Source of the DNA: Actinomycetota bacterium
Lineage (GTDB): Bacteria > Actinomycetota > Acidimicrobiia > Acidimicrobiales > JAFATL01
DNA length: 10,056 nt
Reading direction: 5' to 3'
Assembly (NCBI GenBank): GCA_019243975.1
Contig: JAFATL010000126.1
Location: 1-10,056, forward strand
Part shown: piece after piece, positions 1-6,748 of the stretch
Layout of the letters: each line of letters opens with the position of its first letter
Numbering within the stretch: position 1 is the first letter of the stretch
Made by a program: the position numbers and the translations under genes
Notes under the pieces: generated by a model
Seen by the model: only the letters and a program-made list of their open reading frames with translations
What the model was told of the DNA's origin: nothing
Databases searched by the model: none

Positions 1-1188
1 GTCGCCGGCTTCGGCGTGCTGGCGGTGGCCGGCCGCCTGTTCGCCATCAAGGAGCTGTTCCTGCTGGCGGCCGCGTCCGCCGGCATCGTCGTGGGGTCGC
101 TGGCCTACGTGCGCCTCACCCGATTCGAGCTGCAGGCCACCCGCGAGCTGCACCCGGCGCGCGTGCAAGCCGGGGGCTCGAGCCGCGTGGAGTTGGCGGT
201 GCGCAACCTGTCGTTCCGCACGTCGCCGCTGATCACGGCGCGCGATCCCTTCGACAAGGGCCGCCGGTGGGCACGCTTCCTCCTGTCGCCGTTGGCGTCC
301 GGCGAGACCGCCCACGCCGCCTACCGGCTGCCCACCGACGAGCGCGGCGTGTTCGACCTGGGGCCCTTGCAGCTGATCTTCGCCGACCCCCTCGGCGTGG
401 CGGCCCGCTCGGTCGTGGCCGCCGACGCCACCAAGCTCACCGTGTACCCGCGGGTCGACAACATCCAGCCGATGCCGCGCACGCTCGGCTACGACCCCCA
501 GGCGGGCGCCGACCAGCCCAACGCGCTGGGCCGCACCGGTGAGGACTTCTACGCCCTGCGACCCTACGAGCTGGGTGACGACCTCCGCCGGGTGCACTGG
601 AAGTCGAGCGCCAAGGTCGACGAGCTCATGATCCGCCAGGACGAGATGCCGTGGGAGGGCCGCACCACCGTCGTGCTCGACCTGCGCCGGGGCGTGCACA
701 CACCGGCGTCGCTCGAGTTGGCCGTGTCGGCGGCCGCCAGCATCGTGAGCGCGGCGTGGCGCCGTAAAGGCCAGCTGCGCCTGCTGACGACGGGCGGGGT
801 CGACTCCGGATTCGGCAGCGGTCATGCCCACACCGACGCCATCCTCGAGCACCTGGCGTCGGCTCAGCTCGAGCGCAAGGGTGACCTCACGGCGATGCTG
901 GCCGAGCTGCGCCGCGAGGGGAACGGCGGGTCGCTGGCGGTCGTCACCACCGCAGCTGCCTCCGACGCCGACCTCCAGGCGATCGCCCGCCTGGGCCGGC
1001 GCTTCGGCGGCGTCGCCCTGGTCCTGTTCGAACGGTCCTCGTTCGACCCCGGCGTGGGAGGCGTCGACGCTCGGCCTCGCAACACGCCGGCCGTCACCTA
1101 TCCGGTCCGGGTCACGGCCGCGGCACCGTTCGCCGACGCCTGGGACCGCGCCCTGGCCGCGCGCGCGGGAGTGCGGGCACTGCCGTGA
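1..1188 (+). CDS. DUF58 domain protein, 5' end outside the window
   Basis: The frame is open from base 1. A GTG at 16 is a possible start, but the N-terminal hydrophobic stretch is already under way there, so the true start is probably a few codons upstream. Numbering from that GTG, one or two membrane segments fill about residues 1-32, followed by an extracytoplasmic-like beta-rich part. The DUF58 signature lies at about 176-200: EDFYALRPYELGDD followed by RRVHWKSSAK. After it comes a von Willebrand A-like C-terminal half with the strand VVLDLR. In this family the protein is membrane-anchored and usually sits between a MoxR AAA+ ATPase and a transglutaminase-like membrane protein. The exact role is unknown, and assembly or maturation of envelope proteins is the common proposal. 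The stop overlaps the next start (GTGA at 1185-1188), so the two are translationally coupled. Confidence 0.88.
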   Translation, partial: VAGFGVLAVAGRLFAIKELFLLAAASAGIVVGSLAYVRLTRFELQATRELHPARVQAGGSSRVELAVRNLSFRTSPLITARDPFDKGRRWARFLLSPLASGETAHAAYRLPTDERGVFDLGPLQLIFADPLGVAARSVVAADATKLTVYPRVDNIQPMPRTLGYDPQAGADQPNALGRTGEDFYALRPYELGDDLRRVHWKSSAKVDELMIRQDEMPWEGRTTVVLDLRRGVHTPASLELAVSAAASIVSAAWRRKGQLRLLTTGGVDSGFGSGHAHTDAILEHLASAQLERKGDLTAMLAELRREGNGGSLAVVTTAAASDADLQAIARLGRRFGGVALVLFERSSFDPGVGGVDARPRNTPAVTYPVRVTAAAPFADAWDRALAARAGVRALP

Positions 1189-3422
1189 ACACCGACCGCA
1201 CCCTGCCCGCCACGATCGCGCTGGCCGCCCTCACCACCGTCGCCGTCCTGTGTCTCGGACGGTTGTTCGCCACCACGTCGTTCCTCGGCCCCGTGCTGGC
1301 CGCCGGCCTCGCTACCCACGCGCTGGCCTGGGCCACCCGCCGGCTCAATCTTCCGGCCGTGGTGTCGTACCTGTTGGCCGCCCTCGTGGTGGCGCTGGTC
1401 GTGGCGTGGCTGGTGCTGCCGGAAACGACTTCGTTCGGCATCCCCTTGATGGAGACGTTGCGAACGGCCGGACGCGACCTCAACCACGCAGCCAACGACT
1501 TCAAGAAGGTCGTCGCCCCGACACCGGTGACCGACGGGTTCGTCATCGCGTCGGTGATCGGCGTGGCGATCGTCGCGGCCATTGCCGACTGGGCGGCGTT
1601 CCGCATGCAGGCGACCTTCGAGGCCGTCATCCCGTCGTTCACCCTCTTCTTGTTCACCGCCGTGCTCGGTTCACCCCGGTACATGGCGCTGACGGTCGCG
1701 CTGTTCCTCGGCGCCGTCCTCCTGTTCGTCGTCGTCCATCAGGCCGAGCGGGCCAGCGCCACGACCGCGTGGTTCGCGGCGCAGTCGCGCACGGGCGGCC
1801 TGGCGGTAGCTCGGGGCGGTGCCGTCCTCGGCATCGTGGCAGTGGTCGCCGCTCTCGTCGTGGGCCCCCACATCCCCGGCGCGGGGCGGCCGCCGATCAT
1901 CGCCTGGCGCAACACCGACCGCCCCGGGCCCGGCAACCGGTCGACCGTGAGCCCGCTCGTCGACATCCGGGGACGACTGGTCGACCGGTCGGTCGTCGAG
2001 GTGTTCACGGTGAAGAGCAGCAGCCGCGCCTACTGGCGGCTCACGTCACTCGACACCTTCGACGGCGACATCTGGTCGTCGAACGGGTCGTACCGCCCGG
2101 CCAAGGGCAACCTCCCGTCCGGCGTGGCCAGCCAAGCTCCGGCCAACAGCGTCGTGCAGGACTTCAGCGTCGAGGCGCTCGACTCCATCTGGCTCCCGGC
2201 CGCCTACGAGCCCGACCACGTCGACGGCGTCAAGCACGTCAGCTACAACGCCGACTCGGGCAGCCTCATCAGCGACGCCGACACGTCCAACGGCTTGTCG
2301 TACAAGGTGCAGTCCTCGGTGCCGCACCCGTCGGCCGCGCAGTTGGAGCGGGCGCCCTCGACCCTCCCCGTCGCCGTCAAGACGCGCTACACCGCGCTTC
2401 CCGCCATTCCCCAGCGCGTGCGCGCGACGGCCGAGCAGGCCATCGGCACCGCCCGCACGCCGTATGCGATGGCGCTCAACATCGAGAAGTTCTTCCGCAA
2501 GGGCGACTTCGTCTACGACCTGAACGTCAGCGCGGGGCACAGCGAGAACGCCATCGAACGCTTCCTTCGCACCAAGCGCGGCTACTGCGAACAGTTCGCC
2601 GGCACGTATGCGGTGCTGGCGCGCGCCGTGGGCCTGCCCACGCGCGTGGCGGTGGGGTTCACGCCCGGCGAGCTCGGGCCGGACGGGCTGTACCACGTGC
2701 GCGGTCTCAACGCCCACGCGTGGCCCGAGGTGTACATCGATGGCTACGGGTGGGTGGCGTTCGAGCCCACGCCCGGGCGCGGCATCCCGGGCGCCGAGGC
2801 CTACACCGGCGTGCCCGAGGCCCAGGCCAGCCCGACCAACCCGTCCACCGCCACCACGGTTGCGCCCCCCACCACGACGCCCGCCAACACCGGCAACACG
2901 CCGCGGGCCACGGTTCCGCAACGCGAGCAGGTCAAGACCAACACCGCCGCCAAGGCCCACCACCACACACCCGTCCTCGTCTACGTCGCCATCGCCGTGG
3001 TGGCCCTCGGACTGCTCACCTGGCTGGCCGGCGTTCCCCTGCTCAAACGGGCACGTCGGCGGCGTCGCGCAGCCGCCGCCCATTCCCCCGCCGACGTGGT
3101 GATGGCGGCGTGGGCCGACGCCCTCTCGACCTTGGGGCAGGCCGGCGCGCCCCGCCGGCCGTGGGAGACGCCCCATGAGTACGCCCGCCGCATCAACCAG
3201 CCTCCGCTCACGACGCTGGCGGGCGACGTCACCGCCGCCAGCTACAGCTCGGGCGAGCTGCCCCCCGACATCCCGCCCCGGGCCCGGTCCGCCGCCACCG
3301 AGATCGACGACGCCGTGCGGGCGCGCCTCTCGCGGCCGCAGAAGATCTGGTGGCAGCTCGATCCGCGACCGATCTGGCGAGAGCGGGAGCGGGTCGGCGC
3401 CGGCTCGAGCAGAACGCCCTAG
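1185..3422 (+). CDS. TgpA-like membrane transglutaminase (DUF3488-transglutaminase core-DUF4129)
   Basis: This is a 745-residue membrane protein with a GTG start in a GTGA overlap with the DUF58 gene. GGGAG at 1167-1171 may help initiation. About six or seven hydrophobic segments fill residues 5-235 (DUF3488/TgpA N-terminal domain). An extracytoplasmic region follows, with the transglutaminase core near 400-530. The catalytic Cys468 is in RGYCEQFAGTY and His511 in NAHAWPEVY. The third acidic position, in GWVAFEPTPG, is Glu527 rather than Asp, while Asp519 lies nearby. A Pro/Thr-rich linker (about 545-590) leads to one more membrane helix (about 596-618), then an Arg-rich stop-transfer and a cytoplasmic DUF4129-like tail (SPADVVMAAWADAL, WETPHEYARRI). 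The family is tied to peptide or peptidoglycan-related chemistry outside the membrane; the substrate here is unknown. Confidence 0.9.
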   Translation: MNTDRTLPATIALAALTTVAVLCLGRLFATTSFLGPVLAAGLATHALAWATRRLNLPAVVSYLLAALVVALVVAWLVLPETTSFGIPLMETLRTAGRDLNHAANDFKKVVAPTPVTDGFVIASVIGVAIVAAIADWAAFRMQATFEAVIPSFTLFLFTAVLGSPRYMALTVALFLGAVLLFVVVHQAERASATTAWFAAQSRTGGLAVARGGAVLGIVAVVAALVVGPHIPGAGRPPIIAWRNTDRPGPGNRSTVSPLVDIRGRLVDRSVVEVFTVKSSSRAYWRLTSLDTFDGDIWSSNGSYRPAKGNLPSGVASQAPANSVVQDFSVEALDSIWLPAAYEPDHVDGVKHVSYNADSGSLISDADTSNGLSYKVQSSVPHPSAAQLERAPSTLPVAVKTRYTALPAIPQRVRATAEQAIGTARTPYAMALNIEKFFRKGDFVYDLNVSAGHSENAIERFLRTKRGYCEQFAGTYAVLARAVGLPTRVAVGFTPGELGPDGLYHVRGLNAHAWPEVYIDGYGWVAFEPTPGRGIPGAEAYTGVPEAQASPTNPSTATTVAPPTTTPANTGNTPRATVPQREQVKTNTAAKAHHHTPVLVYVAIAVVALGLLTWLAGVPLLKRARRRRRAAAAHSPADVVMAAWADALSTLGQAGAPRRPWETPHEYARRINQPPLTTLAGDVTAASYSSGELPPDIPPRARSAATEIDDAVRARLSRPQKIWWQLDPRPIWRERERVGAGSSRTP

Positions 3423-3445
3423 CGCCTACCGCGAACGGCGGCGCT
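3421..3445. terminator. Hairpin between convergent genes, likely bidirectional terminator
   Basis: AGCGCC at 3421-3426 pairs with GGCGCT at 3440-3445. Inside it CCG (3429-3431) pairs with CGG (3436-3438) around a CGAA tetraloop, leaving only a small internal bulge. The structure occupies the whole 22-nt gap between the transglutaminase stop (3420-3422) and the DUF3040 stop (3445-3447), so it can fold in transcripts from either side. There is no T-tract, which is common in GC-rich genomes. Termination is inferred from structure and position. Confidence 0.5.
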
Positions 3446-3819
3446 TACTCGTCGCGCTTGAAGCGCTCGCGGAAGCGACGCCGCTGGTCGCCCAGCGTGG
3501 TGCCCAGGTTGCCGAAGCGGATCGAGCGCTTGGCCTGCTGGAACGTCTCCCGGCTCAGGCGCCGGAAGTTGGTGGCGAACACGAGGGCGCTGCCCAACAT
3601 GATGAGGAAGCCGATGGCGCCCAGCCAGAACATGTTGGCGAACTCTGTGAGCAGGATGACGAGCCCCACCACGAACACGAGGGCGGCCAGCTTGCAGTTG
3701 CGGCCCGCCTGGCGCGTGAGCGTGGCCGTGCTGACGTTGCGCGCGAACGCGGGATCGTGCTTGTAGAAGCTTCGCTCGATCTCGTCGAGGATTCGCTGCT
3801 CGTCCTCGGAAAGCGGCAC
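3445..3819 (-). CDS. DUF3040 small membrane protein
   Basis: This 124-residue protein has a GTG start at 3819. It opens with the typical DUF3040 head, MPLSEDEQRILDEIE, then FYKHDPAFA, a short acidic amphipathic segment. Two adjacent membrane helices follow (about residues 43-62 and 63-83). The strongly basic cytoplasmic tail is rich in Arg and Lys (for example RRRFRERFKRDE). DUF3040 proteins are common in Actinomycetota and have no established function. The gene sits 61 nt after the oxidoreductase and converges on the transglutaminase gene across the hairpin. I see no strong ribosome binding site: the nearest purine run, AAGGGG at 3838-3833, is about 13 nt from the start. Whether it has its own promoter cannot be told. 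Confidence 0.85.
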   Translation of the reverse strand: MPLSEDEQRILDEIERSFYKHDPAFARNVSTATLTRQAGRNCKLAALVFVVGLVILLTEFANMFWLGAIGFLIMLGSALVFATNFRRLSRETFQQAKRSIRFGNLGTTLGDQRRRFRERFKRDE

Positions 3820-3880
3820 TGGCTCTGCTTTACCCCTTCACGCCCGTGTCAGAGGGACCCATCTTCGCGCACGTGCCCAG

Positions 3881-4960
3881 TTACAACAACGCGACCGGGC
3901 GGGCGACGGGGGTCGGTGCCCCGCCGGCCGCCGCCGAGCGGTAGGCGGCCTCCGCCACCAGGTGCGCGGCCAGGGCCACCTCGAACCCGGGAGCGGGCGG
4001 CGTTCCCGCAGCTAGCGCCGTCAGAAACTCCTTGTCGGCAGCGGCGTAGGCCGCCAGGCCGGGGCGCCACGGCGCCGGCACCGCCAATTGCTCGACCCAG
4101 TTCGCGCCCGTCTGGGTAGGAATGATTTGCTCGCCGTCGTCCTGGACGAGGTGCACCGGGCCGGCCATGTCGTCGTCGAGCCAGACCAGGGCCCGCTCAC
4201 AGAACACCTCGACCCGGCGGGTCGACGGTCGCGACATCACCTGGTGCCAGACACTGATCAGGCTGGACGTGGCACCCGAGGCGTGCTCGGCGGTGACGAC
4301 GGCGACGTCCTCGATGCCATCGTGACCGGCGTAGTTGGCCGTGCGACAGGTGACCGACGCAATCGGGCCCAGCACCCAGGCCAGCACGTCGAGGTCGTGG
4401 ATGGAGTGCTCGATGAGCGCGCCCCCGCCCGCGATGGCGACGTCGGCCCGCCAGTCCGAGCCGTACTGGCCCTGGTTCGGGAAGTACTGATCGTCGCGGA
4501 ACACGATCGCCATGGGCCGGCCCGCGCTGGCGTGGTCGGTGGCCAGGCGCTGCAACGTCACAAAGGGTTCGGCCGCGCGGAGGACCAGGCCGACCTGGTG
4601 AGCCAGCCCGGCCTTCTCGACGCAATGCGTCATGGCCAGCACGTCGTCCACCGACGTCGCCAGCGGCTTCTCGCAGTAGACGGCCACGCCCGCATCCGCC
4701 GCCTGCTCGATGAGGGCGCGGTGGCTGCTCGTCGGCGTGCAGATCCAGACGGCATCGGCGCCGGCAATGGCGTCGGCCGGCTCGTCGGTGACGACGTCGG
4801 CGCCATGAGCCGCTGCAAACGACGCCGCCCGCTCGGCGTCGCGGTCCACCACGGCGACGACGCGGGCGTCGACCAACCCGCCGCCGATGAGACCTTTGAG
4901 GGCCCGCGAGTGGATGCCGCCGATGAAGCCGCAGCCGACGATGGCGATGCGAGTCGTCAT
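3881..4960 (-). CDS. Gfo/Idh/MocA family NAD(P)-dependent oxidoreductase
   Basis: This 359-residue soluble enzyme has an N-terminal Rossmann fold: VGCGFIGG at about 8-15, and the second-strand acid of VVDRD at 38-41, which favours NAD. The family EKP motif is at 97-99, with Lys98 the expected catalytic lysine. The C-terminal domain carries GGGALIEHSIHDLD at 178-191. His188 matches the catalytic histidine of inositol 2-dehydrogenase-type enzymes, and Glu184 takes the place usually held by Asp four residues before it. Members oxidise or reduce sugars, inositols and related polyols; this substrate cannot be assigned. The start at 4960 is fixed by the Rossmann strand and by an in-frame TGA just upstream. 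GGAGG at 4978-4974 lies 13 nt away, which is long. Only 19 nt separate it from the dinB stop, so it may be co-transcribed. Confidence 0.9.
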   Translation of the reverse strand: MTTRIAIVGCGFIGGIHSRALKGLIGGGLVDARVVAVVDRDAERAASFAAAHGADVVTDEPADAIAGADAVWICTPTSSHRALIEQAADAGVAVYCEKPLATSVDDVLAMTHCVEKAGLAHQVGLVLRAAEPFVTLQRLATDHASAGRPMAIVFRDDQYFPNQGQYGSDWRADVAIAGGGALIEHSIHDLDVLAWVLGPIASVTCRTANYAGHDGIEDVAVVTAEHASGATSSLISVWHQVMSRPSTRRVEVFCERALVWLDDDMAGPVHLVQDDGEQIIPTQTGANWVEQLAVPAPWRPGLAAYAAADKEFLTALAAGTPPAPGFEVALAAHLVAEAAYRSAAAGGAPTPVARPVALL

Positions 4961-4979
4961 CGGTCGTGATCATCCTCCG

Positions 4980-6236
4980 TCATTGCTCGCGCTGCTCCCG
5001 TGGCTCGGAACTGGGACCCCACTGTTGGGCCCCCATCCGCTTCACCCGCAAGCCGCTCTCCCCCAAGTTGGTCGCCGGTCCGACGGCCTCGTCGCCGAAT
5101 CGGGCCCGAATGGCGTCAACGGCCGAGGAGGCATCGTCCCAGCCGGCGGCCTCGTCGAGGGTGAGCTGCCTGGCCGCGTCCTCGACGAGGTTCGACGCAC
5201 TGACACCGAGCAGGCGCACACCGCTGCTGACGTCGACCTGGGCGAGGAGGTCGGAGGCCGCCTGCGCCAGCACCGGGCCGGTGTCGACGGGCGTGAGGAA
5301 CGTGTGCGAGCGGGTGATGGTCGAGAAGTCGTGGAAGCGAACCTTGAGGGTCACGGTGCGCGCCGTGAGGTTGTGGTGGCGCAGGCGGGCGGCCACTGCA
5401 TCGGCCATGCGCAGCGCCTCCTTGCGCAGGGGCTCCTGCTCGACGTGGTCGAAGGGATACGTCTCCTCGTGCCCGATCGACTTGGTCTCGCGCTCGGGCT
5501 CGACGGGGCGATCGTCGCGGGCCCACGCCAGGTTGTGCAGGTGGCGGCCCGCCGCCGAACCCAGCGCCGTGATCAAGGAGTCGAGCGGGACCCCCGCCAG
5601 CTCGCCGATCGTCGTGACGCCGAACCGGCTGAGGCGGCTGGCAGTGGCAGGGCCGACGCCCCACAAGGCGCGCACGGGAAGGGGGTGCAGGAACTCGAGC
5701 TCGGTGCCGGGCTCCACCACGTAGACACCCGCGCCCGGGATCGGTCCCTTCAACGACGCCGTCGGCTTGGCTTCCTCCGACGCCAGCTTGGCGAGCAGCT
5801 TGCACGTGGCCACCCCGACCGAGCACGACAACCGCATCTCGTCGTGCACCCGCGCCCGGATGGCGTCGCCGATGGCACGCCCGTCGCCGAACAAGCGGCG
5901 CGACCCCGATACGTCGAGGAACGCCTCGTCGAGGGCGATGCCCTCCACCAGCGGCGTGAACGACGTGAGGATCTCGTGCAGGCGCTTGCTGTACTCGCTG
6001 TAGAGGTCGTAGCGGCCGTGCACGAAAACGGCGTGCGGACACAGGCGCTTGGCCCGCAGCGACGGCATGGCCGAATGGATGCCGTAGGCGCGCGCTTCGT
6101 ACGAGCACGAGGCAACGACCCCGCGAGCGCCGGAGCCGCCCACGATCACGGGTTTGCCGGCGAGCGTTGGATCGACGAGCACCTCCACGGCCGCGAAGAA
6201 CGCGTCCATGTCGACGTGGAGGATGGTGCGGCTCAA
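4980..6236 (-). CDS. dinB: DNA polymerase IV (Y-family translesion polymerase)
   Basis: I place the start at a TTG (6236-6234), giving 418 residues and the usual family N-terminus, SRTILHVDMDAFFAAVE. A longer in-frame reading from 6326 adds 30 Arg-rich residues unlike the family and runs into the NUDIX gene. Metal ligands are Asp9 and, in ALDEAFLDV, Asp103 with Glu104; Phe14 is at the steric-gate position. SYEARAYGIHSAMP at about 45-58 is the fingers motif. A helix-hairpin-helix thumb follows (WGVGPATASRL), then the little-finger domain. QLTLD at 357-361 resembles a beta-clamp-binding peptide, followed by a 57-residue tail. The enzyme copies past damaged template bases with low fidelity. The TTG overlaps the NUDIX stop (TTGA) and there is no clear Shine-Dalgarno, so its translation probably depends on the NUDIX ribosome. 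Confidence 0.93.
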   Translation of the reverse strand: MSRTILHVDMDAFFAAVEVLVDPTLAGKPVIVGGSGARGVVASCSYEARAYGIHSAMPSLRAKRLCPHAVFVHGRYDLYSEYSKRLHEILTSFTPLVEGIALDEAFLDVSGSRRLFGDGRAIGDAIRARVHDEMRLSCSVGVATCKLLAKLASEEAKPTASLKGPIPGAGVYVVEPGTELEFLHPLPVRALWGVGPATASRLSRFGVTTIGELAGVPLDSLITALGSAAGRHLHNLAWARDDRPVEPERETKSIGHEETYPFDHVEQEPLRKEALRMADAVAARLRHHNLTARTVTLKVRFHDFSTITRSHTFLTPVDTGPVLAQAASDLLAQVDVSSGVRLLGVSASNLVEDAARQLTLDEAAGWDDASSAVDAIRARFGDEAVGPATNLGESGLRVKRMGAQQWGPSSEPREQREQ

Positions 6237-6727
6237 CCGAGGCGCGTGACCTTCATCTCGGCGCGGGCCGCGCCGTCGACGCGGTACTGGAACGCCCGCG
6301 ACTCCGTCCACCGCTCGGCCAGCCACGCCGACAGCGGCTCGAGGATCATGATCTGGTTCGGGCCGACGTGGGCTTCGCAGTCGTCGATGGTGACGAAGCG
6401 GGCGTCGACGACGATGCCGTCAGGGTCGTCGGGTTGCAGCTCGCCTTCGAACGTCAGCGCCAGGTGCACCTCGACGCGCATGCGCCAGCCCATGTCCTCG
6501 GCCGTGGCCACCAGCTCCCAGAGCGGGCCCGCCCAGCTGGTGACGCGGATGCCCGTCTCCTCCTGGACCTCACGGGTGAGCCCATCGATGACCGACTCGC
6601 CCTCGTGCACCTCGATCACCCCGCCGGGGGGCGACCAGTCGAGGCTGCCGTCGCGCCGCCGGTTCTGCACGAGGAGCACGCCCTCCGGCCCCTCGACGAC
6701 CGCACTGGCGACCAGCCACTCCCTCAC
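6233..6727 (-). CDS. NUDIX hydrolase
   Basis: This 164-residue protein has a GTG start. WSPPGGVIEVHEGE (31-44) and REVQEETGI (52-60) form the NUDIX box, with Arg52, Glu53, Glu56 and Glu57 as the metal-binding set. Between the box glycine (36) and Glu44 there are seven residues instead of the canonical five. NUDIX enzymes hydrolyse nucleoside diphosphates linked to another group. A housecleaning or MutT-like role on damaged nucleotides would fit the coupled polymerase gene, but substrate specificity cannot be read from the sequence. An alternative is a general NUDIX pyrophosphatase unrelated to repair. The gene lies 21 nt after the MFS stop, its start codon sits inside a 9-bp hairpin, and its stop overlaps the dinB start. 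Confidence 0.9.
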   Translation of the reverse strand: MREWLVASAVVEGPEGVLLVQNRRRDGSLDWSPPGGVIEVHEGESVIDGLTREVQEETGIRVTSWAGPLWELVATAEDMGWRMRVEVHLALTFEGELQPDDPDGIVVDARFVTIDDCEAHVGPNQIMILEPLSAWLAERWTESRAFQYRVDGAARAEMKVTRLG

Positions 6728-6747
6728 CCGCCCATTCTGGCGGGTGA
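6724..6747 (-). promoter_or_regulatory. Perfect 9-bp hairpin covering the NUDIX start codon
   Basis: TCACCCGCC (6724-6732) and GGCGGGTGA (6739-6747) are exact reverse complements around a 6-nt loop. The structure fills the MFS-NUDIX gap and in the minus-strand mRNA the NUDIX GTG lies in the 3' arm. It could hold back NUDIX initiation until a ribosome finishing the MFS gene opens it, or it could act as a partial terminator. There is no T-run after it. Function is inferred. Confidence 0.45.
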
Positions 6748-6748
6748 T

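Noticed and set aside
824..3178. A long plus-strand open frame overlapping the DUF58 and transglutaminase genes
   Set aside because: It overlaps two genes with clear conserved motifs in their own frames; its product is Pro/Arg-rich low-complexity sequence.
3827..3852. A promoter for DUF3040: CTGACA and TAAAGC on the minus strand
   Set aside because: The spacer is only 14 nt, outside the usual 16-19 range, and neither element is unique enough to accept.
3869..3876. GCACGTGC palindrome after the oxidoreductase stop
   Set aside because: Eight bp with no spacer or loop; expected by chance in GC-rich DNA and not a terminator shape.
4196..4973. Alternative minus-strand reading starting at the ATG next to GGAGG at 4978-4974
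   Set aside because: Spacing to that ATG is zero, and its translation is an Arg/His-rich out-of-frame copy of the oxidoreductase gene.
6237..6326. A 30-residue N-terminal extension of DNA polymerase IV
   Set aside because: It lies wholly inside the NUDIX gene, is Arg-rich and unlike the family; the TTG at 6236 gives the standard N-terminus and a stop/start overlap.
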